64,000 nucleotides of DNA, taken from positions 310,001-374,000 of the forward strand of contig CBDFHJ010000008.1 in the NCBI GenBank assembly GCA_965247635.1. The letters run 5' to 3'. This document shows, piece by piece, positions 8,335 through 16,720 of this stretch. The DNA is from CBDFHJ01 sp965247635. GTDB taxonomy: Bacteria; Chloroflexota; Dehalococcoidia; Lucifugimonadales; Australimonadaceae. How positions within the stretch are numbered: the first letter of the stretch is position 1; each line of letters starts with the position of its first letter. The notes under the pieces are model-generated. The model saw only the letters and a program-made list of their open reading frames with translations, made no database searches and was not told the origin of the DNA. The position numbers and the translations under genes were made by a program.

Positions 8335-9158
8335 TCGACCGTGATCACAAGCTGCCTCTCGCCCGCCAGGCAAAGGCAGTGGGCATCAGCCGCGGGAGCA
8401 TCTACTACCGGCCACGGCCGGTGGGCGAAGCCGGTCTCGGACTGATGCGCCGCATCGATGAGCTGCACCTTGAGTATCCGTTTGCAGGCAGTAGGATGAT
8501 GCGAGGCCTGCTCCGCCAGGAGGGACTCTCCTCCGGGCGTAGGCACATCGCCACACTGATGCGGCGGATGGGCATCGAGGCGCTGTACCGCAAGCCCAAC
8601 ACCAGCCGGCGACGGCCCGGCCATACGGTGTATCCGTACCTGCTGCGCGGGCTTGAGGTGAGCAGGCCCAACCAGGTGTGGGCAATGGATATCACGTACA
8701 TTCCGATGGCCAGGGGGTTCGTGTACCTAGCCGCAGTGATGGACTGGCATAGCCGCAAGGTGCTGGCCTGGCGGGTATCGGTCACAATGGACACAGACTT
8801 CTGCGTGGAGGCGCTCGAAGAATCCCTGGGACGCCACGGCGCGCCGGAGATATTCAACACAGATCAGGGAAGCCAGTTCACAAGTGACGCCTTCACCGGC
8901 CTGCTGAAAGCCAATGGGATCCAGATCAGCATGGACGGGAAGGGAAGCTGGAAGGATAATGTGTTCGTCGAACGGCTGTGGAAGAGCGTCAAGTACGAGG
9001 AGGTGTACCTGAGAGCCTACGAATCGGTCCCGGAAGCCAGAACTGGACTCGGGCGGTACTTCGAGTTTTACAATGCCGGACGGCCCCATTCGAGCCTTGG
9101 GGGAATGACGCCGGACCAGTTCTTTGACAGAGCGCCTGCCGAGTCCGCGGCGGCCTAA
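8331..9158 (+). CDS. IS3 family transposase OrfB (DDE catalytic subunit)
   Basis: A 275-residue integrase-fold transposase. The three acidic residues of the DDE triad can be placed: D in 'VWAMDITYIP', D in 'EIFNTDQGSQFTS' and E in 'DNVFVERLWKSVKYEEVYL', with the family's C-terminal 'YNAGRPHSSLGGMTP'. An N-terminal HTH_21-like region ('DELHLEYPFAGSRMMRGLLRQEG') precedes the catalytic core. Both length and motifs are complete, so the element could be active. Confidence 0.93.
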   Translation: MIDRDHKLPLARQAKAVGISRGSIYYRPRPVGEAGLGLMRRIDELHLEYPFAGSRMMRGLLRQEGLSSGRRHIATLMRRMGIEALYRKPNTSRRRPGHTVYPYLLRGLEVSRPNQVWAMDITYIPMARGFVYLAAVMDWHSRKVLAWRVSVTMDTDFCVEALEESLGRHGAPEIFNTDQGSQFTSDAFTGLLKANGIQISMDGKGSWKDNVFVERLWKSVKYEEVYLRAYESVPEARTGLGRYFEFYNAGRPHSSLGGMTPDQFFDRAPAESAAA

Positions 9159-9182
9159 CGCACGGCAGCGTGATTCCACTTA

Positions 9183-10672
9183 TCAAACCGGGCAGCGCTG
9201 TTCAGACAAACGAGACCACCTCTTCCACCCATGGAATGCGTCTATCGAGGGACCGCCAAATCCTAGCTCCTTTTCTATTCGAGCAGAGACAACGCCATGA
9301 GTTTCAACAGCGAAGGCTTCAGGACCGAAAAGAAGCGGGTCCAGCTCTTGTAACCACACTTCATCGTCGGTAATGCCAAAACCCCCAAGGCCTACAAGCG
9401 GATAGTCGAGACTCCTCAGCCGTTCCATCAACTGGATCGCCTCTAATTGGGTCTCGAGCTGGAAGATGCTCTGAAATGCAAGGCTCGTGATAGGCTCTGC
9501 CGCCGCCTGGGCCTCACCACTAGCTTCGATGGACTCCGCCACGTTGGTGTCGTACTCACCTTCGCCAGGAGTAAACAAATAGGTGAAGTCGGTGTCGCTG
9601 ACCAATTCTGCGCTCTCTAGCTCCGTCCAGGCTACTTCACCTGGTACGCGTGCTATTTCCTCCTGGCTCAGCAGGTAACGGCTCAGATCGGCGTTGGGTG
9701 GCGCCAACTCCTCTTGCACCAAGGTGAGTGGCAGCCCGAGGCCAGGAGCGTCCCGAAACACGAGCCTGGAGACTTGATCGGCCTTTGGGCTGGTCACCCA
9801 TAACGCCTCGCCGTCCCAGGCAAGATCAAAGGGGTCTCCGACCGTGGGAAGGCGCTGAAGCGTGGTCCCTTCGAGGCTCAGCCGGGTCAGGCCTCCCCCG
9901 AACACGCCACCGACCCAAACACTGCGGCCGTCGAAGGCCAGGCTGAAGGGCTGCTCGACCTCAAAGTTGCCCAAGACGGTGCCATCAACCCCCATCTTGG
10001 TCACAGTGGCGTCGCCGACATTTGTCATCCAGACGGCTTCGCCGTCAAACACCAACGCATACGGTTGTGGGCCCGTTGGGTAGGTAGTCAGCACATCCAA
10101 AGAGGGTGAAAGAACTGTAACCGTGTTGTCCGGCTGGCTCAGTACCCAAATGTCTCCTTGCACCATAGCAAGGGGCCCGGCCTGGGTCTCCAGTTCCACC
10201 TGAGCTAACAGCCTGCCGTCCAGGCCGAGCTTCATCACGGTGGCGTCTCCAAGATTCGACACGACAATCCCCTGACCATCGGAGGCCAGCGAGACCGGCG
10301 CTTTGCCCACGGGAAACGTGCCCAGCACGATGCCGTCCATGGCCAGCTTGGTGACTGTGCCGGGCTGCACCTCTTCATTCAACGGGTCCACTCCACTATT
10401 GGCGACCCAGATGCTTTCGCCGTCGAAAGCGAGCGCAAAGGGCCCTGTACCGACTGTGAAATTGCCGAGCTGAGCCCCGTCTTGAGCTAGCTTGGTTACA
10501 GTAGTGTCCCCGCCGTTGGCCACCCATATGTTCTCCCCGTCGTACACAACGGCGCCTGGAGTCTTGCCTACGAGGAAACTGGTGCTCTTGAAGATGAGCT
10601 CTCGTTCAAGACTCGGGACTGACGTAGGTGTAGACGTTGGGGTGCGTGCCAGGATTGAGGTATCTTCAAAAA
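9183..10672 (-). pseudogene. YncE-like beta-propeller surface protein, truncated at both ends by insertion sequences
   Basis: Native sequence spans about 9207-10672. It starts abruptly at the IS256 boundary and its last seven codons and stop lie in the IS3 end. A short Pro/Thr-rich linker ('TPTSTPTSVPS') is followed by about seven ~40-residue propeller blades, each with 'LAFDGESIWVANxGDxTVTKL..DG..LG.F.VG' (residues ~20-320 of the native part), and a C-terminal helical region that includes 'LETQLEAIQLMERLRSL'. The linker style suggests a lipoprotein whose signal sequence was lost to the IS256 insertion. Propellers of this type are exported and usually bind ligands or other proteins. It is very probably no longer functional. 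Confidence 0.65.
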
Positions 10673-12008
10673 GTGTGTAAACAGTCAGGCGGTGTACCCT
10701 CTCTCTGAACAACACGGGCTCGAGGCCCAAGAGAGGAGATAGACCGCCCATGAGGAAGGAAAGCACTGAGAGTAGGTCGGAGTCAAGGCCGGAGTGGGAG
10801 CAGTTGGAGGATTGGGTGCGAAGCCAGGTCCAGAGGCTGATCCAGGAGTTGCTGGAGGAGGAGGTGACGGCGTTTCTGGGAAGGGCGAAGTCGGCGCTCA
10901 GATCCGACTCGGACAACGATACCGGCTATCGGAACGGATACGGCAGAGCCCGGAGGCTTACGCTGAGTTCGGGAACGATACAGCTGAGGCGGCCGCGAGT
11001 CCGCGATACCGAGGAGCAGTTCGAGAGCCGGCTGCTGCCGCTGTTCGTCAACAGGACCAGGAAGGTTGCTGAGTTGATCCCCGAGCTGTACCTGCACGGT
11101 CTATCCGAAGGCGACTTCGATCTGGCTTTGCGGGGGCTGCTGGGAGAGGACGCACCGGTATCGGCGAGCACGGTGGCCCGGTTGAAGTTCAAGTGGAACG
11201 ATGAGCTTGCCCAATGGCGCAGCCGGCCCCTAGATGACCTGGAAGCGGTCTACATGTGGGTGGATGGAGTCTACGTCAAGGCTGGTCTTGAGAAGGAGAA
11301 GGCGGCAGTACTGGTGGTGGTGGCGGCCCTGAGCGACGGGAGCAAGGTGGTGGTGAGCGCTGTTCCCGGATACAGGGAGTCCACAGAGAACTGGTCCGAT
11401 GTGCTCAGGGACATGAGGCGCCGCGGGCTGGAGTGCCCGAGGCTGGTGGTTGGGGACGGACACCTGGGCATCTGGGGAGCTCTGCGCAACGTCTATCCGC
11501 AGGCGGCAGAGCAACGCTGCTGGAACCACAAGATCGTAAACGTGCTCGCCAAGCTTCCAAAGCGACAACAGGACCAGGCCAAGCTCATGCTGCGTACTAT
11601 CCCCTACGCGCCGACTCGGACAGAGGCTGAGCGGCTCAGGACGGTGTTCACCAGGTGGTGCGGCGACCATTCCTACGAGGCGGCCTCAGAGGCCTTGGAG
11701 CGGGACTGGGACCGCATGGTCACCTTCCATGACTTCCCAAAGGAGCACTGGGGGCACCTTCGCACGACGAACCCGGTAGAATCACCCTTCGCGGCCCTCA
11801 GGCTTCGGACCGATGCCGCCAAGCGCTACAAGAGGGTCGATCGGGCGATAGCGGCGATCTGGAAAATGTTGATGGTCGCCGAACAGCGCTTCAGGCGTCT
11901 GAAGGCCCCTGGGTTGATCGAAGACGTCTATCTCGGTGCACAGTATGCGGATGGAATCGCCATTGAATCAACGGCTGAGAAGGTCGCCGCCTGATGCCGT
12001 TTACACAC
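10673..12008 (+). mobile_element. IS256-family insertion sequence
   Basis: A 1,336-base element. The left end GTGTGTAAACAGTCAGGCGG (10673-10692) matches the inverted right end GTGTGTAAACGGCATCAGGCGG (12008 back to 11987) with one small gap, giving terminal inverted repeats of about 20-24 bases. It contains one intact transposase. I find no 8-9 base direct repeat across the ends (CTTCAAAAA against CTATTGACG), which suggests that recombination or deletion removed one flank together with the 5' part of the propeller gene. Confidence 0.85.
10750..11994 (+). CDS. IS256 family transposase
   Basis: A 414-residue Mutator-type transposase. Seen: the N-terminal 'VQRLIQELLEEEVTAFLGRA' region, 'DTGYRNGYGRARRLTLSSGTIQLRRPRVRD', a catalytic Asp in 'VYMWVDGVYVKA', a second in 'RLVVGDGHLGIWGAL', the 'QRCWNHKIVNVLAKLP' block of this family, and a late Glu in 'RTTNPVESPFAALRLRTDAAKR'. 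The length is normal for the family. Directly downstream lies the frameshifted MFS gene. Confidence 0.93.
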   Translation: MRKESTESRSESRPEWEQLEDWVRSQVQRLIQELLEEEVTAFLGRAKSALRSDSDNDTGYRNGYGRARRLTLSSGTIQLRRPRVRDTEEQFESRLLPLFVNRTRKVAELIPELYLHGLSEGDFDLALRGLLGEDAPVSASTVARLKFKWNDELAQWRSRPLDDLEAVYMWVDGVYVKAGLEKEKAAVLVVVAALSDGSKVVVSAVPGYRESTENWSDVLRDMRRRGLECPRLVVGDGHLGIWGALRNVYPQAAEQRCWNHKIVNVLAKLPKRQQDQAKLMLRTIPYAPTRTEAERLRTVFTRWCGDHSYEAASEALERDWDRMVTFHDFPKEHWGHLRTTNPVESPFAALRLRTDAAKRYKRVDRAIAAIWKMLMVAEQRFRRLKAPGLIEDVYLGAQYADGIAIESTAEKVAA

Positions 12009-12101
12009 CTATTGACGTAACCTCCCTCCGAGTCTCTTTGCCCACAGACAAAGGGACGTCCCACGGGTTGGTGCAAGGGCCACTACTTCTAACAGGAACA
12101 G

Positions 12102-13422
12102 GTGAAGTCGTTGCGTTCGTTACGTAACATCGGAACCTTGCGCCGGGGTGTCTTCTACGGCTGGTGGATCGTCGTCGGGGGCTTCCTCATCCAGGTGGTT
12201 ATCAGCAGCCTGGTCCGGCGGACCTTCAGCCTCTACTTTGTTCTGCTCCAAGGAGAGTTCGGGTGGTCTCGGGCGCTCCTGTCGGTCCCCTTCTCCTTCG
12301 CACAGGCGGAAGCCGGCGGCATGCTAGGGCCCTTACAGGGATGGCTTCTGGACAAGTTCGGCCCCCGAGCAGTTATGCGCCTCGGGGTGGTCATTCTCGC
12401 CGGAAGCTTAATAGCCATGAGCCAGGCCCACACCATAGGGGTCCTCTTCACCACGGTATTGCTAGTCGGCATGGGGCTGGGACTAGTGGGCTATTCGACC
12501 CTTACTACGACCGTGGCGAACTGGTTTGAGCGAAGACGGAACACGGCCATAGCTCTGACTCAATCTGGGATGGGGGTCGGAGGGCTCTTTCTTCCGGTGG
12601 TCGCGCTGGCACTGGCGGCTTTCGGCTGGAGAAGCGTCGCCTTCTCCTCCGGTTTCTTCACCCTGGTACTGGGGCTTCCCATAGCCCAGCTCATGCGTCA
12701 CAAGCCTGAGGACTATGGGCTCCTCCCGGACGGGGATGCTCCCCCCGATGCTTCGGATGAAGAGGCGAACGCGGAAGGGCCCGAACAAGGGGACGGGCGT
12801 AGAGTAGCTCTCTCGCCCCGTATCGCCTTCACCGCTCGGCAAGCTTTGCGGACTCCTACCTTCTGGCTTCTAGCAATGGGGCACGGGATGGCCGTCTTTG
12901 TGGGCAACGGGCTATCGCTGCACCTGATCGCTCACATCGTGGCTCGGTTGGATACCTCCCTGGGAGCGGCAGCTGGAGTGATAACGCTCATTCCCGTGGT
13001 TACGGTCGGTGCGCAGGTCATCGGAGGATATGTCGGGGACCGGGTCAATAAACGGATGCTGGCTGCGCTCTGTATGGTAGGGATGGCCATCTCATTGGTG
13101 CTTTTCGCCTTTGGGGAAGGCTTGGGAAGTGCTACTCAGTGCAGCCGTGGTGAACGGGATTGCGCAGGGTGTTCGCGGACCCCTTATGCCATCCATTCGC
13201 GCGGACTACTTCGGACGAGGCTCCTTCGGTACCATCATGGGCTTTACAACGCTGCTCGTGATGTTCGGAACGTTGACTGGGCCTGTGCTCGTGGGCGTTA
13301 TCGCGGACTGGCAAGGTAATTACCGTGGGGCCTTTTTGGTCCTAGCGGCTGTGGCACTCGCAGGCTCTCTCTTCTTCGTGGCCGCCCGGAGGCCAAAGCT
13401 CCCACAGCCTTCGGGAGTTTAG
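12102..13422 (+). pseudogene. MFS transporter (MCT/oxalate-formate antiporter-like), frameshifted
   Basis: Two frames together give a normal 12-helix major facilitator. The first (from GTG at 12102) begins 'GVFYGWWIVVGGFLIQ' and carries 'GWLLDKFGPRAVMRLG' between helices 2 and 3. The second resumes as 'LLSAAVVNGIAQGVRGPLMPSIRADYFGRGSFGTIMGFTTLL' and ends at 13422. The switch is near 13112-13135, within or near 'GAAGGCTTGGGAAGTGC', and corresponds to one extra base (or two missing). Codon choice and protein similarity stay good on both sides, so the lesion is recent or a sequencing error. It is paralogous to 30599-31924. AGGA precedes the GTG start. Confidence 0.75.
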
Positions 13423-13426
13423 TAAC

Positions 13427-13558
13427 TATCTCAAAACAGCAAATGCTGTCTTCCCGCCCGCCCTCCCTCAGAGGTTTTTGGGCCTGGAGGCGCAGCCCCC
13501 AGGCCCCCAGCCAGAGGGGGACACCCCTCTGTACTCCCCCTGGGAGCATTTTGAGATA
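13427..13558. repeat. Short inverted-repeat (MITE-like) element
   Basis: TATCTCAAAA at 13427-13436 is repeated inverted as TTTTGAGATA at 13549-13558. The ~110 bases between them are rich in smaller stem-loops (CAGCAAATGCTG; GGGCCTGGAGGCGCAGCCCCCAGG region; AGAGGGGGACACCCCTCT). No reading frame is credible. It directly follows the stop of the MFS gene. Its architecture is like the unit at 33680-33858. Confidence 0.5.
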
Positions 13559-13610
13559 AGTGCTTAGTCCGCGGAAGCGGCGCATCGCCTCACAGAAGGG
13601 CACCAAAAGA

Positions 13611-13643
13611 AACGGGCCGCGTCCTGAGTGGACGCGGCCCGTT
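13611..13643 (-). terminator. Rho-independent terminator of the solute-binding protein gene
   Basis: A 14-base-pair perfect stem, AACGGGCCGCGTCC / GGACGCGGCCCGTT, with a five-base loop. On the minus strand it is followed by TCTTTTGG, and it lies 33 bases after the stop of the binding-protein gene. Confidence 0.85.
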
Positions 13644-13675
13644 GTGCTATCTCACACACTCAGTTGATCGATGGC

Positions 13676-15526
13676 TTACTGACACTCCGGCTCAAGCCAC
13701 GATCCGCGGTGGTCCATGTTGTGGTACATGCCCGGACCGGGGGACCAATTCTTCAGGCAGCCCCACGCCGGAACGTTGGTCACCGTGGAGCCGGTGGGCC
13801 ATTGCGTTAGCTCCAAGTTGGTCGCGGCATAGACATCCAGCTCCCTCAGGATCCGGGCCCGCTCCACTGGGTCAACCGCCCGGAGCTGGCGAGTGTAGAA
13901 GTCGTCCATGGTGTCCCTGCCGTTCCACTCCCACGACTGCCGGCCCACGGGACCCTGGCCGAAGGACGTTCCCAACGCGAGCAGACCGTCGGCTGGGTCT
14001 ACGTAAGAGAGGCCCGTGCTGGAGAACGAGATGGAGAACCGGCCGGCCAGCAGCTCCTCGTTGGTAATGATGCCCTCACGGCACTCCTGCTGCACGCGCA
14101 AGCCCACCTTGTTCCAGCTATCGACGTGGATGATGTAAAAGAGCGGACCCCAGCCACAACTGCCGTAGGCGGGGAATGGAAGGTCAACGCCGCTGGAGAA
14201 GCCTGCGTCCGCCAGCAGGTCCCTGGCCGTCTGGGCCCATTCGTCGTAGTTGGCCGGGTCGGTCCACGGCATGAACTCGTGCTGTTCCTCCAGGGTGATG
14301 GTGGAGTCGGCGTAAAGCGCCCGGTCCACCCATGTGTCGGCGCCGGTTGCCGTTCCCTCACCGAAGCCGCGCTCAAAAGCTTGGAAGGCGCGGGTGGTGT
14401 AGCGGAGGGCCTTCACGATCCGTGGGTCGTCCATGGGCTCTATGAGGTGATTCGTAATAACGCCAAAGAAGCCATGTCCGTGACTGTAGACCTCGCAGTT
14501 CTCTGGATCGGTGGTCTTGTCGCACAGGGCCCTGGCGTTGTTGTAGTTGAAGCCACTGGACGGGCCTGGGTAGCCCACCACGTCACCCGTGATGAACTTA
14601 GCAAAGGCGCGGGACTCATCCAGCGGGTCGTAGGAGACGAGCCCATCCAGGTAGGGCATCTGGTTGCCGAACTCGTCCACGTCCCAGTAGTCCTCGAATC
14701 GCTCCCACTCGGTGCGGGCCTCCGGGTCGTGGAAGGTCATGCGGAAGGGTCCCGTGCCGACGGCCAGGGTCCCGGTGGTGTCCGGGTGCATGAAATTCCA
14801 CCGCTCCGTAGCGTCGTCCGAAGTGGGGTCACCCGTGATCAGATGCTCCGGCGCGATGAGGAAGTGGCTGTTGGCAAAGCTAGCGAGGGCGAAGGCGTTG
14901 GGCACGCCCGTGTCGATGACAACGGTGTAGTCGTCGATCTTCGTTGCCGACACGGCGACCCCTCGAATGGGCAGCGACCGCCGGTTGAGGACCACTTCCT
15001 CGTCCAGTGCACGCGCGTAGGTGGCCACCACGTCGTCGGCGTTGAAGTCCTCGCCGTCGTGCCACTTGACGCCCTGGCGCAGCGTGAAGGTCCACAGGGT
15101 GCCGGTCGCGTCGTCAACCGACCAGTCCGTTGCCAGGGCTCCCTCGATCACCGGCCCCGTCGCCGGGTCGTAGGGCGCCTGGTAGCGAAGCAAGTTCTCG
15201 TAGCTATTCGTGAAGAGGTAGCCATTACTGGCCAGCCTCTGCCATGAGTCTACCGAACCTATTGGGCCTCGGCCGATGGTCAAGACGCCACCGTACTCCG
15301 GCCGCTCACCAAGGGGCGTGGGCGTGGCCGTGGGAAATGGCGTCGAGGTAGGCCTCGGTGTCGACGTGGGCGTGGTCCCCGGAATCGGGGTGTCCGTGGG
15401 AGTCGGCGTCGGGCCCTCCGTGGGCGTCGACGTGGGCGTCGGCGTGGCGTCGTCGCCACACGCCGCCAGGAGCGCTAGCAGCGCTATCACGGAGAGAACG
15501 ATTGCAAACAGTCTGCTTAGTCGCAT
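13676..15526 (-). CDS. ABC transporter solute-binding lipoprotein, family 5 (peptide/nickel/opine type)
   Basis: A 616-residue extracytoplasmic binding protein. The signal sequence ends in lipobox LAAC (Cys at about residue 23), then a ~45-residue Thr/Pro-rich linker tethers the SBP_bac_5 domain. Family marks include 'RQGVKWHDGEDFNADDVVATYARALDEE' and 'GTGPFRMTFHDPEARTEWERFEDYWD'. The protein would capture an oligopeptide or another small organic solute for an ABC importer, but no permease or ATPase gene is adjacent. The ATG has GAGGAGG upstream. Its transcript ends at the 13611-13643 terminator. Given the aromatic gene neighbourhood, a non-peptide ligand is possible. Confidence 0.9.
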   Translation of the reverse strand: MRLSRLFAIVLSVIALLALLAACGDDATPTPTSTPTEGPTPTPTDTPIPGTTPTSTPRPTSTPFPTATPTPLGERPEYGGVLTIGRGPIGSVDSWQRLASNGYLFTNSYENLLRYQAPYDPATGPVIEGALATDWSVDDATGTLWTFTLRQGVKWHDGEDFNADDVVATYARALDEEVVLNRRSLPIRGVAVSATKIDDYTVVIDTGVPNAFALASFANSHFLIAPEHLITGDPTSDDATERWNFMHPDTTGTLAVGTGPFRMTFHDPEARTEWERFEDYWDVDEFGNQMPYLDGLVSYDPLDESRAFAKFITGDVVGYPGPSSGFNYNNARALCDKTTDPENCEVYSHGHGFFGVITNHLIEPMDDPRIVKALRYTTRAFQAFERGFGEGTATGADTWVDRALYADSTITLEEQHEFMPWTDPANYDEWAQTARDLLADAGFSSGVDLPFPAYGSCGWGPLFYIIHVDSWNKVGLRVQQECREGIITNEELLAGRFSISFSSTGLSYVDPADGLLALGTSFGQGPVGRQSWEWNGRDTMDDFYTRQLRAVDPVERARILRELDVYAATNLELTQWPTGSTVTNVPAWGCLKNWSPGPGMYHNMDHRGSWLEPECQ

Positions 15527-15634
15527 TACGAGACCTCCTCGATCGGTTAACTAGCCGGATAGTGTGACGGGAGATACACCCGTTCAGGTTATATCAGGCA
15601 TTTATTTCGCTTTACTACTGTCGGAGCTGCCTCC

Positions 15635-16621
15635 CTACCTCACCGCTCCGGAGAGTTGCTCCTGCACGCTCGCTTCACCAGACGTCGCCAGGTCATCCGG
15701 CGACGCCGGCCAATAGGCAAACCCCAACCCCGTCTTCGCGTGGTGCGCGCGTATGTAGTCGAGCACCTTGGCCGGGCGGTCCATGGCGGCCGCGACCGTG
15801 ATCCACGCCCGTATCTCACCAGTTCCGCCGCGCATTGTATCCGAGTCGAAGGTGAACAGGTGCTTCAACGCCTCTAGGTCGTTTCGCTCCAGCCGTTCCA
15901 GGAACCATCGGTCCAGGGGCTCATCCACCCAGCCAGCGCGCGGGCCGCCTGGGTCGTGCGACAGGCCTCCGGATGCGTAGATGGCGATCCGCTCTGGCCT
16001 CTCGGCGAAGATCTCCGCCAGGGCAACTCCTAGGTCGTGGCATCGAGCTGCCGTCGGCAAGGGAGGAAAGTACTCGTTGAGGAAGATGGGTACGATCGGC
16101 ACGTCGAGGTTTGGAAGGAGCCTTGGCACCGGCTGGGCCACCATGTGGGACACGCCGTGGTGCGGGCGGCCCAGGGGGTTGAACTCTGAGCCCGACGCCA
16201 TGTCGAACCCACGCTTCACTAACCCCTTCAACACGAATTTAGACAACTCCGAGTGGCACTCGAACTCCACGCGATTCCGCTCTTCCAGGGGCCAATAGCT
16301 CGTTTTGTCCAAACCCCAGAGACTGTCCCCGGTATACAGGTACAGCGATGGGTTGATGCTGCGGTCGAACATGTCACCCTGGTCATCCCCAATCACGACC
16401 AGGGCATCCGGGCGGTAGGCCGCTAGGGCATCGCCGAGCTGATCAAACGCGTGGTTGGTCCGCTCCAAGTATCCCTCAATCACCTCTACCGTTTCGAGTT
16501 TCGCCGTTTGGGGCTGGGACTCCTTCATGTACTCCGGTATGCGGCTATACACGATCGACCAGCGCTCGGCTGGCTCAAACAACGCGGGAGCGTGAGAGGA
16601 AGCAAGACCTAGTCCTAGCAT
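15635..16621 (-). CDS. LigB-type class III extradiol ring-cleavage dioxygenase
   Basis: A 328-residue protein of the LigB superfamily, which cleave catecholic rings meta to the hydroxyls using Fe(II). It keeps the LigB-type residues: H10 in 'ASSHAPALF', H159 in 'GVSHMVAQP', H222 in 'SGGLSHDPGGP' and E269 in 'GGTGEIRAW'. The position of LigB His61 is occupied by Q81 in 'IGDDQGDMFD'. AGGAGGGC precedes the ATG. It sits 99 bases upstream of the ABC binding protein gene and just downstream of the Rieske gene at 16721-18088, which fits ring hydroxylation followed by cleavage. The substrate is unknown. Confidence 0.85.
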   Translation of the reverse strand: MLGLGLASSHAPALFEPAERWSIVYSRIPEYMKESQPQTAKLETVEVIEGYLERTNHAFDQLGDALAAYRPDALVVIGDDQGDMFDRSINPSLYLYTGDSLWGLDKTSYWPLEERNRVEFECHSELSKFVLKGLVKRGFDMASGSEFNPLGRPHHGVSHMVAQPVPRLLPNLDVPIVPIFLNEYFPPLPTAARCHDLGVALAEIFAERPERIAIYASGGLSHDPGGPRAGWVDEPLDRWFLERLERNDLEALKHLFTFDSDTMRGGTGEIRAWITVAAAMDRPAKVLDYIRAHHAKTGLGFAYWPASPDDLATSGEASVQEQLSGAVR

Positions 16622-16720
16622 GGTGCCCTCCTAGCTTTTCGGCGCGAAACGCGTGCCTGCTTCGACTTGCTATCAGGTGCGCGGTTCACCAGCAATCTTT
16701 GGATTGCGGATCTGTGATTA

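Larger units (their letters stand above)
7956..9206 (+). mobile_element. IS3-family insertion sequence
   Basis: A ~1.25 kb element carrying overlapping orfA and orfB. The outer ends match as inverted repeats: TCTGAACAG at 7956-7964 and CTGTTCAGA at 9198-9206. Inside them a second block, GATAAGTGGAATC..GCTGCC, occurs at 7968-7986 and inverted at 9164-9183. The left end is about 10 bases shorter between these blocks than the right end. No matching 3-4 base target duplication is visible (AAA against CAA), so one boundary may have been rearranged after insertion. It separates the LRR and propeller genes. Confidence 0.85.

Noticed and set aside
10673..10916. N-terminal extension of the propeller gene into the IS256 element
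   Set aside because: This part is antisense to the transposase and begins inside the element; native sequence stops at the left inverted repeat.
14126..15247. A 373-residue plus-strand frame opposite the solute-binding protein
   Set aside because: Antisense artefact of GC-rich codon use; no homology or ribosome site.
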